From contig CM032797.1 in the NCBI GenBank assembly GCA_019155185.1, positions 13,564,881 through 13,628,880 of the forward strand: 64,000 bases of DNA. The letters run 5' to 3'. Made by a program: the position numbers and the translations under genes. The stretch comes from Beaufortia kweichowensis (lineage: Eukaryota > Chordata > Actinopteri > Cypriniformes > Gastromyzontidae). The number at the start of each line of letters is the position of its first letter. The first letter of the stretch is position 1. The notes under the pieces are model-generated. The model was not told the DNA's origin. It saw only the letters and a list, made by a program, of their open reading frames with translations, and searched no databases. This document shows positions 1-13,100 of this stretch, piece by piece.

Positions 1-1192
1 ACACAAAGTATAAACATCACATATACCATACCATTGAAAAATTGACTGGTACAATGGGCCTAATTTTTGGGCTTTAAAAAACACCATTGAAAAAATGTGT
101 TCAAAAGTTTTTTATATAACACATAATTGTAAATAACTTACTAAAAAGTGAAGTTTGATTAAAAAATATTTAAATAAAAGGTCGGTGCAGTGGGTTCACA
201 CTTCTGTTGCTACTTCATGTTTTGGGAAAAATAAATTCAAATGTCTTTTTCGAAGTAATACATTACTTTGACATCCTTTAATTAATCCTTAAATTAAATC
301 ACAGATCTGCACACTCTTGGCATTCCCTGCAGTATATTGATATGCATTGTGCGACTCTATTTTGTAAAATAAATGTGATTTATAAAGAATTGCATATTTC
401 AATATGCATGTAAATTCAAGTGTGTCGAACCTTTGATTAAAACATGTAAGTGATATGTGCATTTTTAATAAAAATAAAAATTAATAATTGAACTAATAAA
501 AATTCTTGAAAATTCTGATAGTATTACCTCTGCATTTAAAAAACAGTAAAGGACAGCAACACAAAATCCCTAAAGAAAAACAGAGAAGACAATCAATTAA
601 AGCTTTAGTAGAGCAGATTGATAATACAAGTTACTGCTAAATTTGAAGATGGCTTTCCTGTAGCTCAACCCTTACAGCTTTGCAACAAACACACACTGAA
701 ACTTTCTTTCTCTTTTTATCTGTAGATTTCCAATATGTGAAGAATAACCAAACAATAACCAAATTGAGACACATATAATTTCAAATTAATATATTTTGAA
801 ATCTTGATTCCAGCAAATCCAGTCATCCTTCGTATTACATGGATATTTTCCTTGATCAATAATACAAAAAAAATGACGATCTTGGTCCAGCTAAAACACA
901 TGTTTTTTAACTATTTATTTATATCATTCTCCTTTCACTTTAGAGAAAGATGGATGGTCAGTCCTAAAATATTTATTCCCATTTTTGTCTGTCCTCATCC
1001 AACCTTTATGTCTGGCTAAACAAACATGAAATGAATATATATCACTGAGGATGTCTGGGGTTGAGGCAATCTGGCAGATCCCACGGTGAGTCTATCACTG
1101 TGGCCATACTTAGTATTTTGTTGGCAGACAACATTAGCAAAACTGTGGGTAACTGCATATTTGTGTGTCTATTTAAATCTCATGCTGCCTAC
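1..1192. other. Non-coding; intron 11 of the VIPR1-like gene
   Basis: This stretch follows the donor of the last VIPR1-like exon seen (minus strand) and should be its next intron. I searched the minus strand for the short exon that continues TM7 (family pattern G-F-V-V-A-x-L-Y-C-F-L-N) and for the C-terminal tail and found neither, so both probably lie to the left of the window. The DNA is AT-rich with no convincing open frame or repeat. Confidence 0.6.
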
Positions 1193-4100
1193 CTGAAAGG
1201 ACCCCAGGATCAAGTCAAACACCAAACGCACGTAAGACTGTATGTGATGAGGCATAAAGGCAAAGATTATGTAGTTTATTCCAAACAGAGGAATCAAAAG
1301 TAGAGTTGATTTTGCCAGTCTCCTGAAAAACAAAAAGGCACAGAAAGACAGAAAGTGTCATTTAGTGTTTATACAGGGCATGAGAGATTTTAGCAAACAC
1401 TCACGAGTACTGGTGTGATTCATTTCTCCCAATATCTCGGCAGCTGATTTTCTGACGAAGTATCCGGATGATACAAATGAAGAGAATGAAGTTCATCTAG
1501 ACAGATGGCACACCAGATTAGGCTCCATTTAAAGTTGCTGCCTCATTACATTTCATTTCTCAATAACAAAAATGTAATTGTATTACTGCTGTCACTCACC
1601 AGTATTGTTAACAAAGTTGGTGTTTTTATAATCCACCACAGATCATCATCAATAAAATCCCAGCATCTGTCAAAAGGACATAATATCTGTAGAATAAAAC
1701 CAACTCTGTTGATTTTACAAGACCAGTCCAGGCTATGTTACTTTCTGGTGTGGTGATTCAGATTGTATACTTGAAATACTTCTTTATAAGTTGTAATCTA
1801 ATTTGTATAAATAACATGCGTGATTCAGAAAATCCTAAATCACACTACATTCAGACTATGTGTCTTTTTAGTGATGTGGGTTTATATCATGAAGATTTGA
1901 TGCATACAGATTTAATGCACAAACAAGAAATCATTACATATATAAATCGATACAAATAAATCAATAAAAATGATATATCTATTAAAATAGACACATAAAT
2001 TCCCAAAGGTTTCTTTACTGGATATGAGCTTTGCTCTAAATCTGAACAGCTGACCTCTTTAAAGGCATGTCATTTATCACCACAGGGAACCGCCTTGAGT
2101 GAAATTTGTTGAAACTAGATTTACAATGTCAGCTGTATCATATTTATCGACTGTAGGGCTCCAAAGGAGAGAAACTCAATTGAGCTTGAAACCTCATAAA
2201 AATCTTTTTTCTTATTAATCTGGTTTTCATTGGTATACTTGCTGAAGGCCAAAAAATGGCTCCCATTAATGTGTACAGAAAATGTGGTAATAAATGTTGG
2301 TGGAAAAGTGCTGCTCTCTAAAGCAAGAATTTACTTACCCAACATCATGTAAATAAGCTTTTGTGATGCTCCAGACTGTTATGAAGACACCTGGCACTCC
2401 TGTCACACACACAAGCACAAACACACACTTTCTGACAGTGCCTTCTTAAACCCAATGTTTTGGCGAAAAGAAAACAATGCAATATTGAAAAATAATTTTG
2501 AAAATACCCCAAATACATATACTTGATAATTTTATCTGAAGGTATTTTCCAGATATTTTCTTTTTTAATTAGCCCACATAGTAATAAGGAATTCAGTAAA
2601 ATGGATGCCAATTAACCTCTAACCTCATTTGATCAACGTATGAAACATTTACCAACACTATACAGTGACGTCAATGGAAAGGTTAATTACTTAAATTTTG
2701 AGTGTATACATGCACAAGGTCCTATTGACTTTAGGGATCAATTTGTCATTCACATTTGACAGGTGATTCACGCAAGTCACCAAGAATTACGAGACCCAGG
2801 GGCAATTTATCACGCGAGCATAGACTCACCCCATCCAATCAGAATATACCACCAGAAGTACTTCCTCTCAGAGAAGAAGGATACAGCCAAGAGAGCATGA
2901 AGATAAAGACCCTCCACCAGCAACCAGAAGAAACTGGTCATGACGCCATACTGGAAGAACACCACCGCTGCTTTGCAGCCCACCTGTAAAACGCAACCAG
3001 AACTTTGTTTAGATCTATTATGAACTTGTGTATATTACAACAGGAAATGCGGGCGTGTGTGTTTACGATGTATTTAAACAAAAAGAATGCCTTTGCTGTT
3101 TATAGCTCCGGTTTGTTACATGTGCTAGGCAACACTTCTAAAGAGAGGCATTAAAAGCAGTGTAAACACATGAAGAATTGCTGTATGCTGTTCTGTTAAT
3201 GTTTAACACTTGGGCAGTTTCAGCATTATGAATGTGATATTTTCAGTCAAATCTTGAAACATAAATTCTCACAGAATGTATTGAATACAAATATAATGAT
3301 TCATCTGTTTATATTTGACTAAAGCCTTGCTGAAAGCGTCCAGTTATCAGAAAAATATCAGTCTATACACAAGTTATTTATTTTATAAAATGACATATAC
3401 ATTACGAAATATACATGCGTTATATATGTAACAAAAAAGAACGTTTTTGAGAGGCGGCGTACTTGCAAAAACCAGAAGCAATAATACCCAGCAAACAGAA
3501 AAGGTATGGATCTTCAACATAAAATAGTTATTTTATTAAAATTTTGAGGTGCTTAGGAATATGGACTAAAAACAGCACTAAACAAGCTTTAAACATAAAA
3601 AAATGCTTTAAAAACTTTGAAAGAGACCTCACACGAGTATTAAAACTACCAAATATTGACATCTGAGCTATCAGTATGGTGATGAAAAATTTGATAAACA
3701 CTTTTTATGGCAAGGTTGACATTTGCATGGAATTGCCCATATCGGAGAGCTGATTAGTTACGTTTATACTGCAACTGCAACATACAGAAAACCGTTATTA
3801 TCACCTGTAAGCATGACCTGTACTGCAATGACCTCATAGCAATAAACAATAACGGTATAACTGTCATAAAATCGTGCACATAAAGCAACCTTTGACTGAT
3901 TTCGAAGAATCTCCCAACAAATACAGAATCCATTAAAATGAATATTGTGACCTTGCACAAGTGTTTACGGTGTGGATCTCATTCCATCTTGATTGTTTGA
4001 GCACCATGTTGTGACATATTTCACTGACCAGCAGCTGCATCCAGGCCGCTCACAACATTCTGAAGAGTGTTTATACAGGGAAGACTACAACTGAACCCTA

Positions 4101-7100
4101 AACACACACACACACAAACCTTTCCAACAACCAACAAGATCCACTGTAATTAAGCAAATGTCACTGCTACACAATTATCATAACTATGAAAATGTCACAA
4201 AACAAACCAAACATAACCAAGATGTTGTGTAAACACGCCGTCTGTCCATATCCGGATAAGGGAGGTGATTAATGTGCTCTTCAAAGATCCTGAAGGACTG
4301 ATCAAACACAGCTAAGCCTCAACAAAAAGTATGTTTAAAGAGCGGTTCCCGATCAGCATTTACAAAGCAAATTTACTACAGACGCTGTCAATGTTGGGGA
4401 AAATCAATTAGATTCACTTACCACAGCTCTATTCAGCTGTGAAAGATAATACAACATACAGTGTAACTGAAAATAATGCGCTGGTTAATACTAGATTTCC
4501 AAAATCACTTACAGATCCATAATGGCAGTCATCAGGTTCCTCCACCTCATACAGAACTACATCTTTCATTATTACGGCAATAGCTTTTAATATAAAGGAC
4601 ATGAACAGGTGAATGTGGATGTAGTTCCTGGTGCAGTGGAGTTTTCTAGAAAACAAAAAAAACAAGGAAAGAAACAGACTCAATTAAGGGTAATGAAGTT
4701 AAATGGTTAACAGTATGTACTGAAATCTAGGGTATATAAACTACAAAAAGTTTATTTAACTTCCACCATTTACAGTACTTCAATTTGGAGAGTTCATACA
4801 ATGTTCAGGAAGTTGTTTTTCTGTGTTCAGTGAGAGGAGAGCAAAACATACATGCATTAAAGCTTCCACATATACGCCAACACACAAGAACTATGTTCCT
4901 GTTTAATCAAGCATACAGTTTCACTAGACGAAAAGGAAGGAAGCTTTTCAATACACTTGAGATCTGGCCTGACCTCTGCATCTGAGGTTAAACAGAGGAG
5001 AGCGTTTTATTTAATGCTGAAACTCTTATGTTACCACCTCAAAGCTACATGTTATAGGTTTATACAAATGTCAAAGCCCACTGAGTGTTTGAGCAATAGA
5101 AAAGGAGGAAACTGCGTCTAACATCATGAAACGACTGAATCTATAACGTTTCGCAATATATTGTTAACCATGATACAACACAAGGTCAATTTGAACAAGG
5201 TCAGTCTGGCTTGACGGCAGTATGATTTAGCTGAACGTTAATTCACTGCACATAGAAAACAACTAAAAATCAATCAAACTGGAGATGCTTAAGAATTATT
5301 AAGAGACAAGGTCTTGTCTTAGGTTGGTGGTATGTGTTTAGAGGTTATGGAGGATTTACCTGAAAAAGCACAGTATGATGATGGCAACGATGAGAGATAT
5401 AAGAGACACAGTGTGACCAATAGTGTATCCGATTCTCACAGAGCCCAGGAAGTCACCCTAGAAGAAAAAACAAAAGATCAATGTCGAAACAACCTCAATT
5501 TAGCTAATGGTTACTCATTTTATCCAAAGTGACTTACAGTGCATTCAAATTACGTATGTTATCATTATGTATTTTCCTTGAGAATCGAATCGGTTTTGCG
5601 AATTGCGATTTCAATCGAGCTACAGGAACACTTTGTATAGCTAGTTTCCATTCATCTAACCGGTTAAAACAACTAAACACAATTAGTGTGAAAAATACAT
5701 ATATTAGAGGCAATGGGATGTTAAGAGCCTCTAGAGAACAAATCTAAAATAAGTAAGCAATCCTTAACCTCTGGCCTCCTACCATCCCATGTTTCAATTG
5801 ATCTAATTTGAGATTTAATTGAGCATTTGAATGATGTCTTGTTTGGTATGTGTAAAATATTTGCTGCTATTGATTTGAAAGTAATGGATATTTCCAATAC
5901 GCACCATGTTTCCATCCTCTGTGATGTTGGGGTCGTAGCCACAATTAAACGCGATGACAACTGGGTTTATTTCTGTCCAGCCATTTGCAGTACAGCTCTT
6001 GGATATGTTTCCTGCAAAGGGCGAGAGGGCAGTGAATGAGTCAGTTAAACACTGAGAGAAATGTAGAGTGCTTAACCCGAGACTTCAATCACGGCAGTAA
6101 TGACCAGATACACGTAACACCACAGTCGAAGATGAAGCCACAGATTACTGCAAAACAAGCAGAGGAAGCAAACCCTTTATGAGTCTCATTGAAAGCTCAA
6201 GCCAGCAAGAAATTAATCTACAGGAAATTATTATAACGTGTATTAAACAACAGCGTCCCATTACATTTCTTTCTCAAAAATGTCACAGTCAGACTTATAT
6301 TTAGGTATATTGGATAGAATTACTTTTTTTTTTCAGTTTTTTATCATAATTGGGGAAACAGATTTGAGCCTTTGATTACGTTCATTGACATCCTCTGTGA
6401 TTTCTGCAACCAGACTGTGTTTGTGAAGTAGAGAGAGAAGCTCATCAGGCAATCACCAGGCAATCATGCTTTGCCAAACAGAGGAGGAAACATAATAGAT
6501 GTAGTCCTGTCCGTCTTATCATTGGCTAAGTAACTGCTGGAAAAGGACTTTACTGACTGGACACATAGTGGTGTTCTCCTAATGACCTTTTAGATCCTCC
6601 TCTCACTTTTCTGCTGTACTTGTAATGACTATGCCACTCTTATCAAATTCATGTCCTCTCTGACATACAGTTTCAACATGTTTGAGGTCAGATTGAATGT
6701 TGATGTCAGAAGATGAATATAAAGGAATGGAATTTTGCAAAAACAGCAACTCCCAAAATATTTCCAGAATTATGGGGAGAGGATTGTAAATTTGACTTAT
6801 CAAATTATCAAAATTGCATATATCTCACTCACTGTATATAGAAGTGTTTAATTGTCTACTTAAAAGTAAAAAAATCTTTTATTTGTCATATGATGTTTCT
6901 GTTATATACACTTCTCAGGGGACTTTTTGCCTACAATTAGAAAGATAACCATGAATAAAACATGACCATCTTCACCCCTGAAAATGTTACTCTCATTTGC
7001 AGAAACCCTGTCATCCTCAGGGAATGTAATGGCATCAAACAAGTGTGGCATACAATTAAACTGTGGACAGAAATGTACAAGTGTGATATAAACCAACTAT

Positions 7101-10100
7101 AAGTTCTAGAGATTCACTAAATGTCAAGCAACTCCAAATGAATAACTTGTAAATAGAATTGGAGTTTCAAAAGATGTCCATGCATTTTTTTATGTTTACT
7201 TTTAAGAGTGTATTTATTTTGTCATTTTTGGGGGTAAAACATTTATATTTTAAACATATCAGGCTGTTTTAACCACAGCAACACATTTCTAAAATATAAC
7301 GTACAAAAACTGTGAATTTGAGTATGCTATAAGAAACATCCTTAAATCAGCATTGCAGTCATTTGATTTTAAGAATCAAATGACTTTAGACTTTATTTCA
7401 AGAATAAAAAAAATGTTTCATTTTTAAGAATGCAAGCCCCATTAAAAATATTTTGAGGGAATCAAAAACAAAGCTTACTGCAAAACATGCAGAATTTTGA
7501 AACCGTGTTGGCATGAAGTTGACTTCATGACAGTGATAATTTGGATGGGATAACTTGAAAAACCACATGTGTACAAGCAGTGATCAGATCATGCTTTACT
7601 TCATCTAAGGGGAAAAAATACATTACACATTAAACATTCAAACAGAGGAAAATGGTATTGTTCTGAGGTCACCATGTAGTTTCAGAAATAAAATTCTCAG
7701 TTATATTTTATTATCAATTTTATCTCAGATGTTACTTAAAATTGCTTGAAAACACAAAGAATAGAGAACAGTTGAAATTAAAAGTATGGCTAAGATAGTC
7801 TCTCTTTGGATTAATTTAATGAGACATGTTTGAGTTCCTTTTGAAATCCCTAACAATCTTGTATTTTGATTGTAGACCTGTAAAACCTGAGCTCAGTTTG
7901 TTACATTGTTGACATTTCATCTGAAACATTACAGACAATGTCATGAATTGAGTCTTTAAAGAGATTCAAGCGCAATTTCACAATATAAACAAGAAGCAAA
8001 CAAGAAACAAAATGATGTGATTTTTCTGTCCTATAGGGAATCACAGATCCAGCAATGCCTCAAACATGAAACATGTTAACCAAGTATAAAAATTGATGAA
8101 GTCAAAAGAATGAAAGTATCAAGTCTATAATCATATCAGGTGGCCAAATTCAGCAATCCATCCCAAACAACACTGTACATCACTAAACAGACAAAATCGC
8201 CTCATCAAAATCACTTGTGCATTACATTGTCTGTGTAATTTCAAGCATCAGGACCGAACAAGTGACAGATAAGCCACCGCTGCAAGAGTCTGGATTTGTT
8301 TTGATTGAGGGATTGTCGGAAGAATGCTTTCATCATCCTGAAAAACAAGAGAATGTGGATCATCAGAGCCATGTATGAAGATGTGGACTTAACATGGGAG
8401 CGAATGAACCGGTTATGTTATTTCAGAGGTTATTTCTTTCTGTAAGCGTCATGCGAAGGCCTCAGGTTCAAGCTTGTCTGTGTGAGTACAGTATGTAAGA
8501 ATACACTGCAAACCTGAAAGAAGACGACACAGGGTTCTGACTCTGTTGAAAGATTTGGTCTCTAGTCATGTTACCAGTGGCATGTCTTATAAAAACCTGA
8601 GTGGGCTTTACAGTGGGCTGTTTTTACAGCAGATCTCTGCAGATGAAAGTGGGTGTGTCATTTGTGTCTTTCAAACGCACTTACACGAAGCACTGAAACA
8701 AGCAAAGCAAAAGCAACCTAGGTCGAAACTTTTTTTAACACTTACTTTTAATATTAAGTACGATCATGAAGTTATTGCAGTATTGACATGTCTGTCTGAC
8801 CACAGCTCATTACGCTCCTCTGAATTATGACTAAAGAAACCACTCAGGACGGTTGACAAGATTAATGACTGTGTGTTTGCTGTAAAACTCCTGGGTAAAA
8901 AGTTCAGATGTGTCAGGACACTTGAAGCTCCGCCCACCATAAATTTATGACATGTCACTGGATCTCTGTGCCGGCAAGTTTCGTAACGCTTGTTTTCCTT
9001 TCCATGCTCCTAAAAAATGAATTGCCTTTCAATTTAGCATAACACAAGATCCTGGAGAATCTTTTGTATTTGTAATGTGATACTAAAACTGGAAAGATTA
9101 AAGTCAGGATGTGCGATTCTATCCACTAACATTTTTTGTGATGCTGTTTGAAAGTCTCTTGACGTGCTGATAGCATCACTAAGTGAAATGGTCTATACAT
9201 ATTTATATAAATATACATCTGGGAAAGGCACAGGACAATGTTTATCCAATCAGTGCATTCGGTCCAAGTGTGGGATCTTATGGTTTGCGAAGCTAACTTG
9301 CTATTGATAGCCTCTCCAAATTTCTTCCTGCAGTGAAGGAATTTTACTCCTCATGGACTTTACACTGTAGGAACAGATGGAATCCTGGAAACATAATTTT
9401 ATAAAGCATCAGTGCTCAGACTCATAAACTTTGATATTTCCACACATACATCTGGCCAGCCAAAACTTCACTACAACACTGAATACAACACTGAAGCAAA
9501 TATCATAAAATGTCACTGTTGAATGTGTCTAAACACTTCGTCCTAAGCAATAAACACAGACCCTTTCTGGGAAAATGGTTTCATTTGATTGGACTAGAAA
9601 GTCTCAATCTGTTTGCTATAAATTAATGAGGATTTTCATGTCTACCAGTTCCATGCAAACCCTTTGTTCTTCTCTCTGGGACCTCACGAATGATATATGT
9701 CTCTATCTACTCTAAAATGTAACTCAACATTCCCAGCCTGATAGGTGTTTTATCCCATAAGAGTACCAGAAGTGCCTACGATCATTGAGTTAGCCCACCT
9801 CCAGACCAATACAGTATATAGATCTATTTCCAATAACATCTGGCCTGTATCACTGCTCACCAAAGGCTAAAATCTCCCTCATGAAGCCCAAAACCACATG
9901 AGGAAGATAAATCCACTGCATTTCACCCTGAACCATTTAAATCCCTCAATCCATGTTTTGGATTTTCTCCAAAGAGCACCCGAGTTTTACAGGAAAGCCA
10001 TGCTCCTTTCATCCATACACAGATATGACCTGGAAACCATTAGATACATTTAAAAACAGTTTACAGGATGAAAATCAGGGTTGTAAATCAAAGCTCAAAT

Positions 10101-13100
10101 TGTGACAGAGAAGATAACAAATGACTGTCTATATATAATGCACACGGCAAATACACATAAATAATGACAAACAAGCGAGTTGAATCCATATGACGTTCCA
10201 ATGAATATATACAGTAAGATGAAGACACTCAATAGATCAAAGATGTCACAGCTTCATTTTATTTTATACAACAAGCGTTAATGAGAGGGCTGTCAAAAGT
10301 ATCATATTTCCCACAATGATGTGTCATTAAAATAAATAGACCCTTACACGAAAATTACATGGAAGTCACAGCTGCTTTTATAGTACAATTGCTCTGAAGG
10401 TCTTATTGATCTACACAGTCATTTTCCATTGCACCATAATGATTTTTAGACAGCCTGATCTTTAGGAAACATATTCATTGCTGCTCTCATGACAAACGAG
10501 AGAGCTCGAGACTGTCCACTGACATTTCTTTCATTTCATTTCAACTACAATGCTTTTAAAGGTCAAAATTACATTGCCATGTTGTATTCCTTGTAAATTT
10601 CCCAGATGGATACACAATCAAGTAATTAACCTGTTTTTACCTGTAATTAACTCATTTAACCTGTGAGTGACATGCTGTGTGTGTTCATGTATAAATGTGC
10701 CAGTCATGGTTTAATCCACATATTGAATGACTGACAGGTGCATTAGATGGTCTAAAAGAACACAGAGATGAACAGCAATCCACTTCACTGCAAGCTAAAA
10801 ATATTATGCAGAAAACAGCATATTTATAATCCAGTCAGCAAATGGTACAAAAAGCAAAAAATATTGTATAACTATAACAGAATCACCCAGTCAGCAATAT
10901 ATACTGTGTATAAATCAAACATAGACATAATTTAGCCTTTTCATTTGAATAGTTTGCATCCAGCAAGATCAACCATCCCACATCTTATATACAGCACCAG
11001 TCAAAAGTTTTGAAACACTTTCTCACTGTTGTTTAGACTTCCACATTTAAAATAGTATAAACTCATCAAAACAATAAAATAACACAATTGTAACTTTGGG
11101 AATGATGTTGTGATTAAAAGCACTGCTTTTTATTTATTATTTGCTCCAAGTAAACCATTTAAAAGTATTTTTTAAACAAAATGTTTGTTTAGTATGTTGG
11201 CACAATTATATTTATGTCTACAAGATAATCTAATCTAAGATTAACTTTTTTATTAATTGTGTACTTTATAATACATTCCCATATACAATACATGCAACAA
11301 TGCAATTAAACCCACATTAGAGTAATTTACACAAGACATCCACAGACTACAAACCTACCTTCTTAAATTTAACAACCCTGAGTTAAACTAAGACAGAATC
11401 ATGTCTGCTAGTTAGTATTCATACCACTCAGCCCCCAACCTTGAGATCGTGCACAATTACTACATACATATCTAATCCTGATTGCCATTAAACAACCACA
11501 GGAGTCCTACAAACCACTAATAAAAACAATCCACTAATTCCCCTGATTGAATACATTACAGCAGTCATGAATTCCCAGCAAACAAACCAGAGATCATTAT
11601 GGATACAGTTTATATTACAGCATGAGGTCCCAATAGCACAAACAATCTCTCTTTTGCCAAAGTTATCAAACACTAATTAAAAGAGCTCAGCAGAAGGCTT
11701 GTACATAGTTCTTACACAATGCAACTGTTGTGACTATTCCAAATGCATTGGTTACAAAACTAATTCAGTCATGGCCTTCATTACTGAAGCAACATTACAA
11801 CTTCACAGAGGTTCCACAGTTACGGTCTTAAAATAATCAGAATAGCATTTGATGTTACTAAAAACACAGGTGGCCAGAGAAAACTGTGAGTTTTTCACAG
11901 TTTGGAAAGATGCTAACATACCTCTTTGATCACTGACATGGCTGAAGTAATTTGGGCAGGGGATGGTGACTATCTCTCCAGGCTTAGCTGATGGCCAACA
12001 TGCTAGGTCCCATTCACCTGGACAACCTTGCAAGAGAAGAGAAACTGTGTTTAGATGATGATTTCATTTTATATTTCCTGCAAAATATAAAATATGTTTC
12101 AGAAGTCTGACAATTTTAATCAGTTTTTTTTTTCAAACCAACAGGCAACATATGACAAAGAAAAACCAATTAAACACAAAACCGCATGGGGTAATCTATC
12201 TCACAAGAATTCAATTTGCATCTTGGTCTAGGATATATTACTCAGGGGAGTTTTGTGGAGGAATTTTAAATCACAGAAAACATAGATGACAACAGAGAAA
12301 CACAAGTCCATAGATAATCAGACCTCAACTTTACACAACCAGCTTTTGCAATTGCATTGTTTATTATGGACTCAATCAATTTCAGTTTAACAGACACCGT
12401 TTCAGTTTAATGAGGTGCAAGACTAATGGTTAGAGAGTTACGCTCTTGGTATTGTCAATAAACTATGACATCAATACTTCACTCATTCCAGCTGCTCACG
12501 CACACGCATGAGCGCGCACACACACACACACAGGGTCTCCATGTTTTATGGGGACTTTCCATAAAAAATAATACTGTACAAACTGTATATTCTATCCTGC
12601 AACCCTCACCTTACCCCTAATCCTAACCTCACACAAACCTTTCTGCATTTTTACATTTTTATATAAACAACATTTAGTATCATTTTTAAGCTGTTTGCTT
12701 CATGGAGACCAAAAAAAATAGGTTAAAAATGAGTGGGATGACTCATAATTGTGCAGATCTGCTCTTATAACTGCAAAAGTAGATCTAATCAACACAGTCT
12801 AAATCTGCAAACATTATTTTCACAATGACTGAAAAAAAAACTGAAGATCAAGCATTCAAGCAAAATGACACTTCCCATATAACCACAAGAAACTCTAATA
12901 AACACAATTGCTTTTGTTTCTCATACCTGTGAGCTCAGACAAACACAAATCGCTGATCATTTTATTCAAACCACAGTATCCAGTACAATTAAAAGAGGGT
13001 GTTCAGCTGACCAAAGCAGTTTGAGCTCTCTCAGGCTCTTTTGTCATCTGGCTGGTGATCTCAAGAAAAGATTCTTGCAGTTTAGCAGTTTTTAAGGCAA

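Noticed and set aside
1045..1130. TM7 exon of the VIPR1-like gene
   Set aside because: Checked for an acceptor followed by GFVVA-like coding on the minus strand; none found, so the exon is taken to be outside the window.
2756..2989. Plus-strand open frame of 77 codons
   Set aside because: It is the antisense shadow of VIPR1-like exon 7 (2830-2983), whose minus-strand translation matches the receptor family.
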